Made by a program: the position numbers and the translations under genes. A stretch of 64,000 nucleotides of DNA, taken from Alternaria dauci. Taxonomy: Eukaryota; Ascomycota; Dothideomycetes; Pleosporales; Pleosporaceae. Shown piece after piece: positions 11,295-21,229 of the stretch (within the stretch, counting starts at the first letter, position 1; every line of letters starts with the position of its first letter). The notes under the pieces are model-generated. The model did no database searches and was not told where the DNA came from. It saw nothing but the letters and a program-made list of their open reading frames with translations. Location of the stretch: contig NC_091278.1 of NCBI RefSeq assembly GCF_042100115.1, forward strand, positions 496,001 to 560,000. The letters run 5' to 3'.

Positions 11295-12739
11295 ATGATG
11301 CAACAAGACCGCAAGCGTGCCTTCGGCAAAGCCTTCCATGGAGCTCCCGATCTCTCTAGTCATCCATATCGTAAGGCGCTACGCAGCGTTGCTGCTTTGT
11401 CCGTCGCATCGACGCCACAAATCTTCTACACGCCCGCGTTCTCGTACGGAGATGACAAGGAAAACGAAGATGTATTCTTTCCCGTTCCAGATGAACCCAC
11501 CAAACCCTCCGACGATTCCAGAAATCATCTGCGGCTTCCTCCATTCACCTCGTCCCTTCGGGGGCTATCCGGGTTACCACTGGGTAGCAATGGCTTTGAA
11601 CCAAGATGCACTATCCCTGGAGATAATGACTTAGGTTTTAATGATGAGCAAGTCTTGGAAGCGTGTCCGCGTAGGCCTGGTCCGGTCATCTTCGAAGATC
11701 TAGACACTACTGCTATACCTAGTCCGGTCAGCCAAACAGCTCCACTCACTCCGAGTGCGCTTCATTTCCAGACTCTGTCTCTGCAGGATCCTCCTCGTAG
11801 GTGTCGGCCAGACTTGACGTTTCAATCGGCTATCGATATCAATGCGTCCCGCACAAGCGTCTTTGTCTTGCAGTCGGTCGACCTCCGCTAGTAAGAAAAT
11901 ACTGTCTCTCATAGGTAATCAATACTAATGATGGTATAGCTGTTTCTCTCATATCCCGAAAGATGATGTGGTGATCTTCTTCGACAAGGGCAAACAAGTC
12001 ATGAAGATTGACAAGTACCTCCTGTGCACCGAATCTCGCTTCTTTGCTCCGATGCTGGACGGTCCATCTGTTGTAGGTGACTGATGCGCACTTGATAATC
12101 TCCTATCACTAACCATTCCAACAGGAAGGCCATATACGCTGCATCCGCGTTCGCGATGACTTCCCTTATGCCATTGCAGCAATGATCCAGTACATGCAAG
12201 AAGGCAACTACACCTTCAACCCCACCATGCGACTCGAACATGCCAACATCACGCTTCTGGATCTTCACGTCCACGCTTACGTTGTCGGCAAAAAGTACGA
12301 CGTGGCCAAGTTGTGCGATCATGCGATAGCAGAGTATCTCAACATCGCCGGAATGATTCTTAGCATGGGCATCAAGCCCGGTGAAGATCCTACTGACTTC
12401 TCAAACTATGCTGTCAACGGCGACCACCAGGGTCTAGACGCCAACCCTGCAACATCGGTTCTCAACTCGTTCTTGGACTCTCTAGTTCTCATCTGGCGCA
12501 ACACTCTGAGCGGGGATGATGCGTTGCGCCAAGGTGTTCTCGAGCTGCTGAAGCCTCACATCAATCAACTCATGCGGCTCAAGTTCTTCCAGACGTTGAT
12601 GCTGGATCTGGTGGACTTTGGCAGCGACCTTGTGCACAGCCTAGCTGAGGATGGATTCGACATCCAGGCTTTCCCTATTGCGGGTGGGTTGCAGCAAAAG
12701 ATGTGCGTCAAGTTCGGTAGTGCCTGGGAAATGGCGTGA
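11295..12739 (+). CDS. BTB/POZ-domain protein (second of the pair)
   Basis: Exons 11295-11890, 11940-12072 and 12125-12739 give 447 aa. Introns of 49 and 52 nt have gtaaga and gtaggt donors, and the first has a TACTAAT branch site. The first 200 residues are low-complexity. The BTB core spans the introns: HIPKDDVVIFFDKGKQVMKI, DKYLLCTESRFFAPMLDGPS, VRDDFPYAIAAMIQYMQEGN. A helical region then begins LLDLHVHAYVVGKKYDVAKL and continues to the C-terminus with no other recognised domain. Same architecture and orientation as the preceding gene, but sequence identity is low, so an old duplication or independent recruitment. Start chosen as the first of two adjacent ATGs. Confidence 0.75.
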
Positions 12740-13123
12740 GTATGCTGATGAACACCGGTGGACTTGTAAGGTATTTATGATGAGTCACGTCAAGCTGCTG
12801 TTAGGAATATCTCGATCGATGAAGAAATGTGGCGGTGTCTAATCGATACCAAGTCAGCACGATAGACAGTAGCCATACAATGAGTCGACGTAGTTTCTCT
12901 CTACAACTATTGAGCTCATTAAGTTCATCTTGACCGCCTCCATCTCCCTACGTTCGTTTGAAATCGTACAGACATGAAAAGATGCTAATATAATACTTGC
13001 ACGTCGCACACGGTACAAAGAAAGCCCTTCAACGCTCAATCAGCTACTCCAAAGTCCTCCTCCAATCCCCTGGCAAGCGCTTCGGGCTCCTGTTCGCCAA
13101 TATCGTCTGCCACTCTGGACCAA
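12740..13123. other. Intergenic 3' flanks
   Basis: About 380 bp between convergent genes; nothing recognised. Confidence 0.55.
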
Positions 13124-13474
13124 CTAGCATCTCCGGCTCCGTCCAAACCCCGACATCACGCCACCCAGACCTCCCCCCGAACGGCCTTGACGCCCCATTT
13201 GCATGCCGCTGCTCATGCCTCCACTCCTACGACTTGGCCGGCCCATGCTAGTACCAGAAGTCATGCCGCTGCTCATACCATGTCTGCCACCGCCCATAGC
13301 ACTGCTCATGCCATGCCTGCCGCTAATGGCACTGCTTCCCATACCAGTGCTACTCATACCGCCGTGTCTTCTACCATGTCCCATTCCGCCAGTGCTGTGT
13401 AAGTTCTGAGGGTGGTCGATGTAGGACACTCGGTTGTTGTTAAAGCGGCGAGGTCGTGAGGGTCCGCAGCCCAT
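13124..13474 (-). CDS. Met/Gly/Ser-rich low-complexity peptide with N-terminal lipidation-type motif (116 aa)
   Basis: Intronless ORF beginning MGCGPSRPRRFNNNRVSYID. Gly2 followed by Ser6 fits the N-myristoylation pattern MGxxxS, and Cys3 beside it is the usual palmitoylation position. From residue 28 on, the protein is built of imperfect repeats such as RHGMSSAMGGG, RHGMSSGM and GRPSRRSGGMSSGMQMGRQG, highly basic with Met-Ser-Ser steps. No known domain. If translated, it would be a small, basic, membrane-anchored disordered protein. Low complexity alone can keep a frame open, which tempers confidence; the lipidation motif placed exactly at the start argues for a real gene. Confidence 0.5.
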   Translation of the reverse strand: MGCGPSRPRRFNNNRVSYIDHPQNLHSTGGMGHGRRHGGMSSTGMGSSAISGRHGMSSAMGGGRHGMSSGMTSGTSMGRPSRRSGGMSSGMQMGRQGRSGGGLGGVMSGFGRSRRC

Positions 13475-13703
13475 GTTGTACGTGCTAGATGATGTTGAGG
13501 CGACGACGAGATACCTTTCAATACGAAGTAACGGTGTATCGACTTTGTCGAGGAACAGGCGATGCGTAGCGGAGGATGGATGCAGTGTTGTGAGTTGACG
13601 TGATGTGACTGATTGGAACGGAGTAGACTTTTGGAACTGATTTCGTCTCCAAGTTGGGGAATATTAGGGATGATTTCTTGATTGTAAACATACTGCGAAG
13701 ACT

Positions 13704-13937
13704 CTAAGACTCTCGGTCTCTTATAGCTCCCTGTGGTTCCCATGTTTCTTCGTGTCCCTCGACGTCACAGTCAATACCCATTTCCAGTATGACATACGCC
13801 AGGCACTCGATTTCAGAACACGTGATCCTTGGTTCTCTGCGCTCAAGCAATTCCAGCCTGTTTTGCTCGTCTTTAGGGCATAATTTGTAGGTTTCCCAAG
13901 AGATCGAGGGGCTTGGCACGGTAGAGGTGTGGCTCAT
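13704..13937 (-). CDS. Short ORF of unknown function, weak (77 aa)
   Basis: From the ATG at 13937 the peptide starts MSHTSTVPSPSISWETYKLC and contains a balanced, protein-like stretch (CPKDEQNRLELLERREPRIT, CLAYVILEMGIDCD). The frame is open further upstream to another ATG at 14015. No homologue recognised and no splice evidence. Confidence 0.25.
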   Translation of the reverse strand: MSHTSTVPSPSISWETYKLCPKDEQNRLELLERREPRITCSEIECLAYVILEMGIDCDVEGHEETWEPQGAIRDRES

Positions 13938-14233
13938 GCGTGCCGTGATTACCGAGTGTGGCTGATGACGTGTGGCGCTAATAAACGACGCGTGTTCTGG
14001 GCTTGCGGTGTACAAGTAGCGGGCGCAACGACAAGAAGATCAAAAATAAGCATAACATTGGTCATCTAAGAGATATGTACGACCCTCTCACATGCTCATG
14101 CTGTCGTCGCTGTGACGCTGGGCACGAAATGGTAGCGAGAGGGTTGGTCAATCTTCGCGATCCGAGTGGAGTTCGATCGTCCATGGAGAGCTGGACGAGA
14201 CCTCAAAGAAGATAGCGTTCTACAAACATGGGC

Positions 14234-14692
14234 TCATACCTTGACAAACTTGGTGTGAGAGCCAGTGGCGACAATGGGGCCCGGCTCGCCGTCGACGAGC
14301 TTCCATATCGTCGCTGTGGTAAAGGCGAGAGTTCCGCCCACCTTGCCAGCCCTGCCTTCAATCTCAATGGTGTCACCGTCTTTTGCACCGCTCTGGTACG
14401 AGATGTGAATGTCGGTGGACACGCCCGTCTTGGTCCTATTGTCCCAAGCAGCAATTGCCACGCCACCCACCCAGTCAATCAGCGTCGCGGAGACTGAGCC
14501 ATGGATGCTTCCGTGCGTGTTTACATGGTTCTTGGTGAGCGGCAGCTGCGCGCGCACGACGCCTTTGGAGGCATAGGTCAGCTTGATGTCGTCGAGCAGG
14601 AACTGGTAGATGGGGCTGCTGGGCTTGCGGTCCTCCCAATACTTGTCGATGTGGGCGAGAATGTCGGGATCGTTGGGAGGATCGCTGGACAT
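14234..14692 (-). CDS. Hotdog-fold thioesterase, acyl-CoA thioesterase 13 (THEM2)-like
   Basis: Single-exon 152-aa protein. The hotdog motif is clear: NHVNTHGSIHGSVSATLIDW, with Asn58 (or N55), Gly65 and Asp73 matching the catalytic Asn/Gly/Asp of human THEM2, followed by VSTDIHISYQSGAKDGDTIE. It would hydrolyse acyl-CoA thioesters; the substrate cannot be told. The stop directly follows ..HTKFVKV. The last codons could be a splice donor (gtatga after TTTGTCAAG), which would swap the final Val for a longer tail read to about 14090. It is divergent from the PX gene, 292 bp between start codons. Confidence 0.85.
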   Translation of the reverse strand: MSSDPPNDPDILAHIDKYWEDRKPSSPIYQFLLDDIKLTYASKGVVRAQLPLTKNHVNTHGSIHGSVSATLIDWVGGVAIAAWDNRTKTGVSTDIHISYQSGAKDGDTIEIEGRAGKVGGTLAFTTATIWKLVDGEPGPIVATGSHTKFVKV

Positions 14693-14984
14693 GGCTGCTA
14701 CAGGCGAGGGGTGCGACAGGGAAAAGGTGTGACGCGTGTAGGTGAGAAGATCAGAGCAGTGTTGAGATTTGAGAATAGATGATCACCGCTCGGACGGGCT
14801 CGGCATTACTATTCAGCGCTCTACTACGACCAACAAGCGGCAGCTGTGAAACGGCCAGAACGCCCAGCGTCAGCCGTTGGAGACGCCACATATTCCCCAG
14901 TCTGCTGCGCTGGACCATGCTTCACGGCAGGCCACGACTCTCCCCAGCACCGCAAACCCCAATGTTGGCGCACATCCAACCACC

Positions 14985-17900
14985 ATGAGCGACCCCGTTC
15001 AGCCACCCTCTGCGAGCCCGCCCACCTCCACACCCGACGACGGCCATGACTCGCTCGCCGACAGCACCGCCGTGACGCCGGAGACGGCAGCGGCAGCGAC
15101 AGCGTCAAGCGCGCCGCCGTGGGACGTCAAGGCCCTCACAGATGGCACTCTCCACTTCTTGGCGACGGCGAGCAACGAGACGCTCGGCGCCTGTCTGGCT
15201 GGCCTCGGCGCCGGCACATATCTGATTCTCGGCCGCGTTGGGCTGGTCCTCATAGGCGTCGTGGGCGGCGTTGTCCTGCACGCGACGTGGGAGGGGCACC
15301 ACCACCACGGCGACGGCAGGGAGACGGTGGGAAAGAGCGCCGACGCGAGGAAGCGGCAGCTGGCCGTCGACATCGCCCACCGTGTGCTCGACTGGCGCAC
15401 CGGCACGACGCACGAGCAGAGCCACGCCAGAGACGGCAGCTCCGACTTCAATGTGCAGCTGTACTCTGGCAAGACGCTCGACTACTCGGCCTTCCAGCCA
15501 GAGACTGCCGCTGCGCTGACGGAGTTGACGGATGCAGTCATTCGTGACTATGTCAAGTATGTCCTCCGCGCAGTGTCTAGATACTGTTCTAATACAACGC
15601 AGGTGGTGGTATTCACCCCTACTGCCCACCGAAGACACATTCCCCAACTCGTGCCGCCAGACCTTCACCGCATTCATGCTCTCCATCTCTGCACACCTCT
15701 CCCGCAAGCGACCAGCCGACAACTTTCTTGACTTTGTGACGCGCTCATCCTCCTTCTTCATCATCTTGCTGCAAGAAATCGCCGCTGCCATCCAAGCCTC
15801 GCCCGGCGATGTGCCAACCGAAGCAGTCGACATCTATCTCAAAATGAAGCGAGACAGCACCCTGGCCAACATCCTGGACCCAGACTATCAAATGAAGCAG
15901 TTCAGTGTCGCAGCCGAAGACATCCTGCAGAACTACCTGGAGCCCAAGACGTGTGAGTTGATTCGGCATGCTGAACCCATGCTCCTACGCTGACTTGCTT
16001 TACCCATCCTAGACAACTGCATGCCCGCACGCATATTCCTACACCAGATACTAGCCAAGCTGGTCCTCGAGATGATTGTTGTGAGCTGTTCCAAGCCAGA
16101 GTGGATCAATGGGTGGATTGTCTACCTTCTGGAGGACGGCGAGCCGGAGCTTTTGAATGCCATTGATGCAGGCGTCGAGGGTTCTTCAGGACAACTCGAG
16201 AACGTAAAGAAGACTGTAGAAAAGGAATTCGACCATGCAGAAACAGCAACCACGGCTGAGAAGAGGGAGCACAAGCGCGTTATGAGCAAAGCCCAGGAAG
16301 CCATGGACGATGCTATGCGAGAGGCCCAGCTCTTGAGCCAGATGATTGCTGAAGAAGATGCAAAGCGGCTAAAGGAGCAGCAACAGCAAAGTGCATCCAC
16401 GTCCACCCTGAACGATGACCAGTCCGAGAGTACCACGCAAGGAATAGTCACCCCGTCGTCTTCAGGGAGCGACGGGCATGGCGACGCTGAGCATACGGAT
16501 TTGGGCATCTCAGGGCTTTCCAGTCGGTCGTTGTCAGAAGCCACACCAGCATCTCCACCAAGGAGTTCCGAAGAACCGCCGACCCAAGAAGTGAAGAAAG
16601 CCTTTACGAGTTTCGACCAGCTTGTGCTGCCCCAACCGCCTACTGCACTAATGGACAATCCGCCTCCTGCGCCACCACCACTCACACTGCACAACAGTAC
16701 AATGTCAATTTTTGACGACAGCATGCCCGGAGAGAAGGGTACGATCAAGGCAAAACCAACGGCGGAGTATCTGATTCAAATCGAGCCAAAGTCAAGTCAT
16801 CACACTGGCTGGATGACGGCACGCAAGTACGCCGAGTTTGAAACATTGCACGAAGTCATACGTCGGATAGCAGCCATCACCGGGACTGCGGGCTTCAACG
16901 AAGCACACGCTACACTGCCGCCATGGAAAGGTCACACCAAGGCTTCGTTGCGTGGAGAGTTGGAGCGCTATCTCAACGATGCTGTCAAGTACCAACCACT
17001 TGCCGAAAGCGAAGGCATGAAGCGCTTCTTGGACAAAGAACTAGGTTCTGGAAAGACGCCTGGTGGCGGTAGTGGCTTTCCAGGAATTGGTTGGGCGGGT
17101 CAAACCTTTGACACAGTTGGTAAGGGGATGATGGGTGTACTTTCAAAGGCTCCCAAGGAAGTTGCTGGTGGTGGCAAGGCCCTTTTCGGTGGTGTTACTG
17201 GAGTGCTAGGTAGCGTAACGGCACCGCTTTCAGGAAAGAAGAACCGCGAGTCGGTCAGCAGCACCGCCAATGCGAACGCAGCCGGAAGTCCTCTGAGCCG
17301 CACATCGTCCAACACGGCGCCAATCCAAACACGACAAAACAGAGCCGAGTCGACCGTTTCCGAACTTCCCACACATATCCGTTCAGAGAGCACCTTGTCT
17401 CTAGTGACCAAACGCACGTCCATAGATTCTGTACGCGATCCTCATTCACCCGTCATCGACCAACAGCCAGGCCGTGAGGCGCCCATGGAACGTCGACCGT
17501 CTTATAACCCTGACGGCGACGGCAAACGTTCCGGGAGATCCTCGCGGTATGGCTCCCGGAGCAATAGTCGCGCAGCAAGCATGCGCGAGAAGATAGAAGA
17601 TCTCAGTCCCATGATGGGAGGCGATCAACTCATCAACTTACCGCCAATGCCCAGCGAAATCTCCGACGATTATAGCACGATGCGCAATCAACCAGAGCCA
17701 GCACACGCCCAGAAACCTTCGCAGTCTTCGAGGCCATCGACAGACTCTGCGCCCTCACTGCCTCGTCGGCCATCAGCTCCATCATTGACCTCTTCTCCAG
17801 TCAAGTCGCCATCAAAGTCACGTACAGCAACCACGCACACGCCGTTGTCCGAGTCCGAAACCACAGTCCTCATCGAACTCTTCTTCGCAGTCATAAACGA

Positions 17901-18336
17901 ACTCTACACTCTCTCCTCCGCCTGGACGCTCCGCCGCACGCTCCTCAATGCCGCAAAATCATTCCTCCTACGACCCGGAAACCCACAGCTTTCGTCCATC
18001 ACATCGCTCCTGCAGACCACCGTTCTCGACGGCAACGCTTCCGACGCCGGCCTGGCATACCATATCAGAAAGATCAGGGAGAACGGACTGCCAACAGAAG
18101 AGGAGCTAAAAGCATGGCCCGAGGACATGAGTGAAGAAGACAAGGAGAAGTTGAGGATCAAAGCCAGGAAGTTGCTGATGGAGAGGGGCATGCCTCAGGC
18201 GCTAACGAGTGTTATGGGGCAGGCTGCTAGCGGAGAGGCATTGGGTAAGGTGTTTGATTGTTTGCAAGAACCTAGGGTTGGGAGGGGTGTCATGTTTGGC
18301 TTGGTATTACAGGGACTGAGGGCTGTGACGCAGTAG
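14985..18336 (+). CDS. Membrane-anchored sorting-nexin-like protein (PXA-PX-nexin_C)
   Basis: Exons 14985-15556, 15603-15952 and 16013-18336 give 1081 aa; donors gtatgt and gtgagt, both joins in frame (..VKWWYSPL.. and ..PKTYNCMP..). Order: disordered N-terminus; hydrophobic segment at about 67-101; PXA domain (WWYSPLLPTEDTFPN .. FLHQILAKLVLEMIV); acidic/Gln-rich linker; PX domain at about 555-650 (IQIEPKSS.., ARKYAEFETLHEVI, LPPWKGHTKASLRGELERYL); Ser-rich linker; C-terminal nexin domain at about 925-1075. This is the SNX13/SNX14/Mdm1-related family that tethers ER or vacuole membranes through phosphoinositides. No RGS domain is visible, unlike Mdm1 itself, so I give no gene symbol. Confidence 0.9.
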
Positions 18337-18920
18337 TAATGATTTGGAGGGTGTTCTGGGCGTTTGGTAGAAGTGGGTTTCGACATCGATGTTGTCGGTT
18401 AAGTGGCAGGCATTTGGTCATTAAAATCTTACGAAGAAGCTTGTTTGTTATTGCTTTCACATACCTTTCGCCACAGAAACTGGTAAAGTGATGTCTCGAA
18501 CAGAACTGACGTGGCGGGAACACAGGTGCAGGTGCGGCGGCTAAGGTATTCTTAGATGTAAGCATGGCCCCGCCACCTACTCACTGATCAGGCAACTGCA
18601 CATATAGCCTTCCTCGCCATTTCCTCGAGTTCACAGCGAGCTGTCGTATTGGTCAAAGACTCAGTTACCTGAATGAACGATTGCTGGCGTGTATACTATT
18701 TATGGGAATCTTTAAGAATGTGCCCCTGGAATTACGATTATCAGTTGGGGATGTGCGGCTGACAACAACCAGGGCTCCAGCTTTTCCAAAACATTACACG
18801 AAGACTCTAATTTTAACAACGAGTACTACACGCTGACTGCTGACTTCTCGTACACAAAAAAGGACTATCTCTCACTAAAGTCAAACTATCCCCACACTAT
18901 TCACTAACACTGTCATTACA
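18337..18920. other. Intergenic
   Basis: About 580 bp, AT-richer than the flanking genes, holding the GST promoter. Nothing coding seen. Confidence 0.6.
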
Positions 18921-19562
18921 ATGCCGCCAACTCTTCACCTCTACCACACGCCAGGCTCCTGTTCCCTAGCCACCCACATCGCACTCGAAGCCTCCGCTCT
19001 CCCCTTCACGACCACAAACCTCAACGCTGCTCGTGGCTTCCTCGCCTCCCATCTCCATCTCAACCCAAAAGGCCGCGTCCCTATCCTCTCAGTGGATGGC
19101 GAACTCATCACCGAAACACCCGCCATCCTCTCACTCATCGCTGCGCTCGTGCCAGAAAAAGAGTTGTTAGGAAAGGACTTGATTGCGCAGGCGAGAGCAC
19201 AAGAGTGGCTAACATGGCTTTGCGGGACGTTGCATGGACAAGCATTTGGATGCGTCTTCAGACCGGCCCGGTTTGTAGGGGACGAGGCAATGTTTGATGC
19301 TGTACGGGCGAAAGGTCGTGAACATGTTCGAGCGGGTTTTGAATATATCGAGAAGAATTTGGTGGGCAAGGCTTGGGCGGTCGGTGATGGGTTTACGGTC
19401 GTGGACGCGTATCTACTTGTTTTCTATCGTTGGGGCAATATGCTGAAAATGGGTATGAGGGAGACGTACCCGAGCTATGCGAGGGTGGTCGATGGCGTTG
19501 TTGCGCGAGATGATGTGAAACGGGTTATTGAGAGCGAGGCGATTAGTGTTTTGAATGAGTAG
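18921..19562 (+). CDS. Glutathione S-transferase, beta-class (bacterial type)
   Basis: Intronless, 213 aa. The N-terminal thioredoxin fold begins LHLYHTPGSCSLATHIALEA, the signature of bacterial beta-class GSTs whose catalytic Cys corresponds to Cys14 here. The cis-Pro/GSH-binding motif is GRVPILSVDGELITETPAIL. The helical C-terminal domain contains WAVGDGFTVVDAYLLVFYRW with the conserved N-capping box (FTVVDAY). It conjugates or reduces electrophiles with glutathione. Lack of introns in an intron-rich neighbourhood and the beta-class motif suggest possible old transfer from bacteria, but many fungi carry such genes and vertical descent within fungi is likely now. Confidence 0.9.
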   Translation: MPPTLHLYHTPGSCSLATHIALEASALPFTTTNLNAARGFLASHLHLNPKGRVPILSVDGELITETPAILSLIAALVPEKELLGKDLIAQARAQEWLTWLCGTLHGQAFGCVFRPARFVGDEAMFDAVRAKGREHVRAGFEYIEKNLVGKAWAVGDGFTVVDAYLLVFYRWGNMLKMGMRETYPSYARVVDGVVARDDVKRVIESEAISVLNE

Positions 19563-19908
19563 TGTTTGCAAACAGTCAGTCTCAGCACCATCGATATTGT
19601 TAGCATACGCATATGGAAGATACCCCCGTTTCTAAGCAACTCACTCGCGTTGCCATGATAACTGTCTTTGACATATGAACTTCTGTATTATGTACCATTA
19701 TTTGTGCTGTACCTGGCTTTAAGATTCACCTCCTCTTAACGTCAAATATACTAGCACCCCACTGCTCCGTATTCCGTGATACAGCCAGGACCCATGACCT
19801 TTTAGTGATCTCGGTCTCCTGTGCCATCATCATCGGTCCGCTCGTTCTCCTCTTCGTAAGATTCATGGTAATGATAGCGCAGTATCAAGCCGCGTGACTA
19901 CTCAACAG
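19563..19908. other. Convergent 3' flanks
   Basis: About 350 bp between the GST stop and the stop of the minus-strand F-box-like gene; nothing recognised. Confidence 0.6.
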
Positions 19909-21229
19909 TTAGCGATCACTAGTCCTAGTTGTAGCGTGGGCCCAGAAGTTACAAACCGCACGGTAGGTCTTTCGCATATTGTACTCCCACAACTCCCGGG
20001 GCAAATTGAAGAAATCGGTGACGTCTCGATCCACCAGACTCTGGCGCGGGGGCAGGCCATTGTACATCCCCCAATGTCCCCGGTAGGTCCACGATACGGT
20101 GACGCAAGCACCGTGTTGTTGAAGTGGCTGCACGATGCCAGCAAGAGCCTCGATGACTTCCGCGATAACTTCCATACGAATGTGTTGTTGGTCGAGAATG
20201 ATGTGTAGCTTGAAATCCTGCTTCTTCTTGACATCAAGCAAAGCGCCAAAGTCTGCCTCGAGCGCGGCTTTGCGGACATGACCTATCTCAGAGACGGTAT
20301 GCTGGCAAGCGGATTTGCGCCGAAGATTTGGCGGTACTGTACAATATGGCAGTGTACAATATGGCGGCGGTGTACGATATCGGTCTATTTGGCAGTGAAC
20401 AGTCAATGTCCTAATCAAGTCGATGGTGGGCAGCGCAAGATCGAAGCGGTCTCTGTTCAAGACAGATCGAATGGACTTGGATCCGCACTGCAGGAGACCA
20501 GCAAGGTCAAGAGCACAATAGAAGGACATTGCAACCTCCTGTGCCGTCTCGAGACCAACGTAGGCCGGAGAAATGTAATGCGGAAGAGCGGAGTTGTCGC
20601 AGAGCTCGGTGATATCATGGCTGCTGCCCCAGTGAAGATTTTGAACCAGGTCCAGCAATAGGACGTGTGTCTGGATAGCATCGGTGGTGCCAGGAGAACA
20701 CGTGAAATCATGATGTTGTCGCAAGTGTTGGGTACCGACGTCATGGTGTGGCATTCTCTCAGGGTCGAAGTACCACAAATAGCCGTAGACCATGTCGCGG
20801 ATTTCACGCGATAGTCGAGCATGCATTTTGGCCGCGAAAGTATTGTTCCACGCCCGACTGTACGGGATGACAGTATGGTATAGTAACGAATCGTTCAACC
20901 AACCGTTGTACTGGCCATGGAGCATCAGGCGTTTTGTGAGAAGGCACCGCTTCCTTTGCTCCAACTGCTCTACTTCTTTCTCAATCTTCCTCGCGCTGTT
21001 ACCGGTTAGTCGAGACTGGATCGAGCGTGGTGCGCACAGTAGGAGAGAATCTTACTCGTTCGTGAATCGAGCTCCTCTACGCTTGGCACTATGAGATATC
21101 AGTCGAAAGAGGTCCAGTACAGCTTTGTACGACGGATAGGGACACGTACTTTAGAAGTCTGTCTCGAGCCTGACGGAGCAGCTCCTCACCGGAGGTCACT
21201 GTTAATTGTGGCGCGTTTCGAGGGGCCAT
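19909..21229 (-). CDS. F-box-like protein of unknown function (399 aa, three exons)
   Basis: Complement of 21229-21150, 21088-21056 and 20995-19909. The start MAPRNAPQLTVTSGEELLRQ lies 265 bp upstream of the main ORF and is joined by a 33-nt middle exon (donors gtacgt and gtaaga, acceptors catag and aacag), giving a continuous frame through DARKIEKEVEQLEQRKR, a short basic coiled coil. The segment MHARLSREIRDMVYGYLWYF resembles the F-box/HNWD start found in many fungal proteins. The remainder (about 300 aa) is not recognised. It contains an in-frame microduplication at 20338-20383 encoding PPYCTLPYCTVPP on the coding strand. Such families are expanded in Dothideomycetes; function unknown. Confidence 0.75.
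20338..20383. repeat. In-frame near-tandem microduplication (15, 18 and 13 nt)
   Basis: Three consecutive copies starting TGTACAATATGGC, TGTACAATATGGC and TGTACGATATCGG. The first two spacings are multiples of three, so copy number changes would keep the frame of the overlapping minus-strand gene. Confidence 0.75.
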
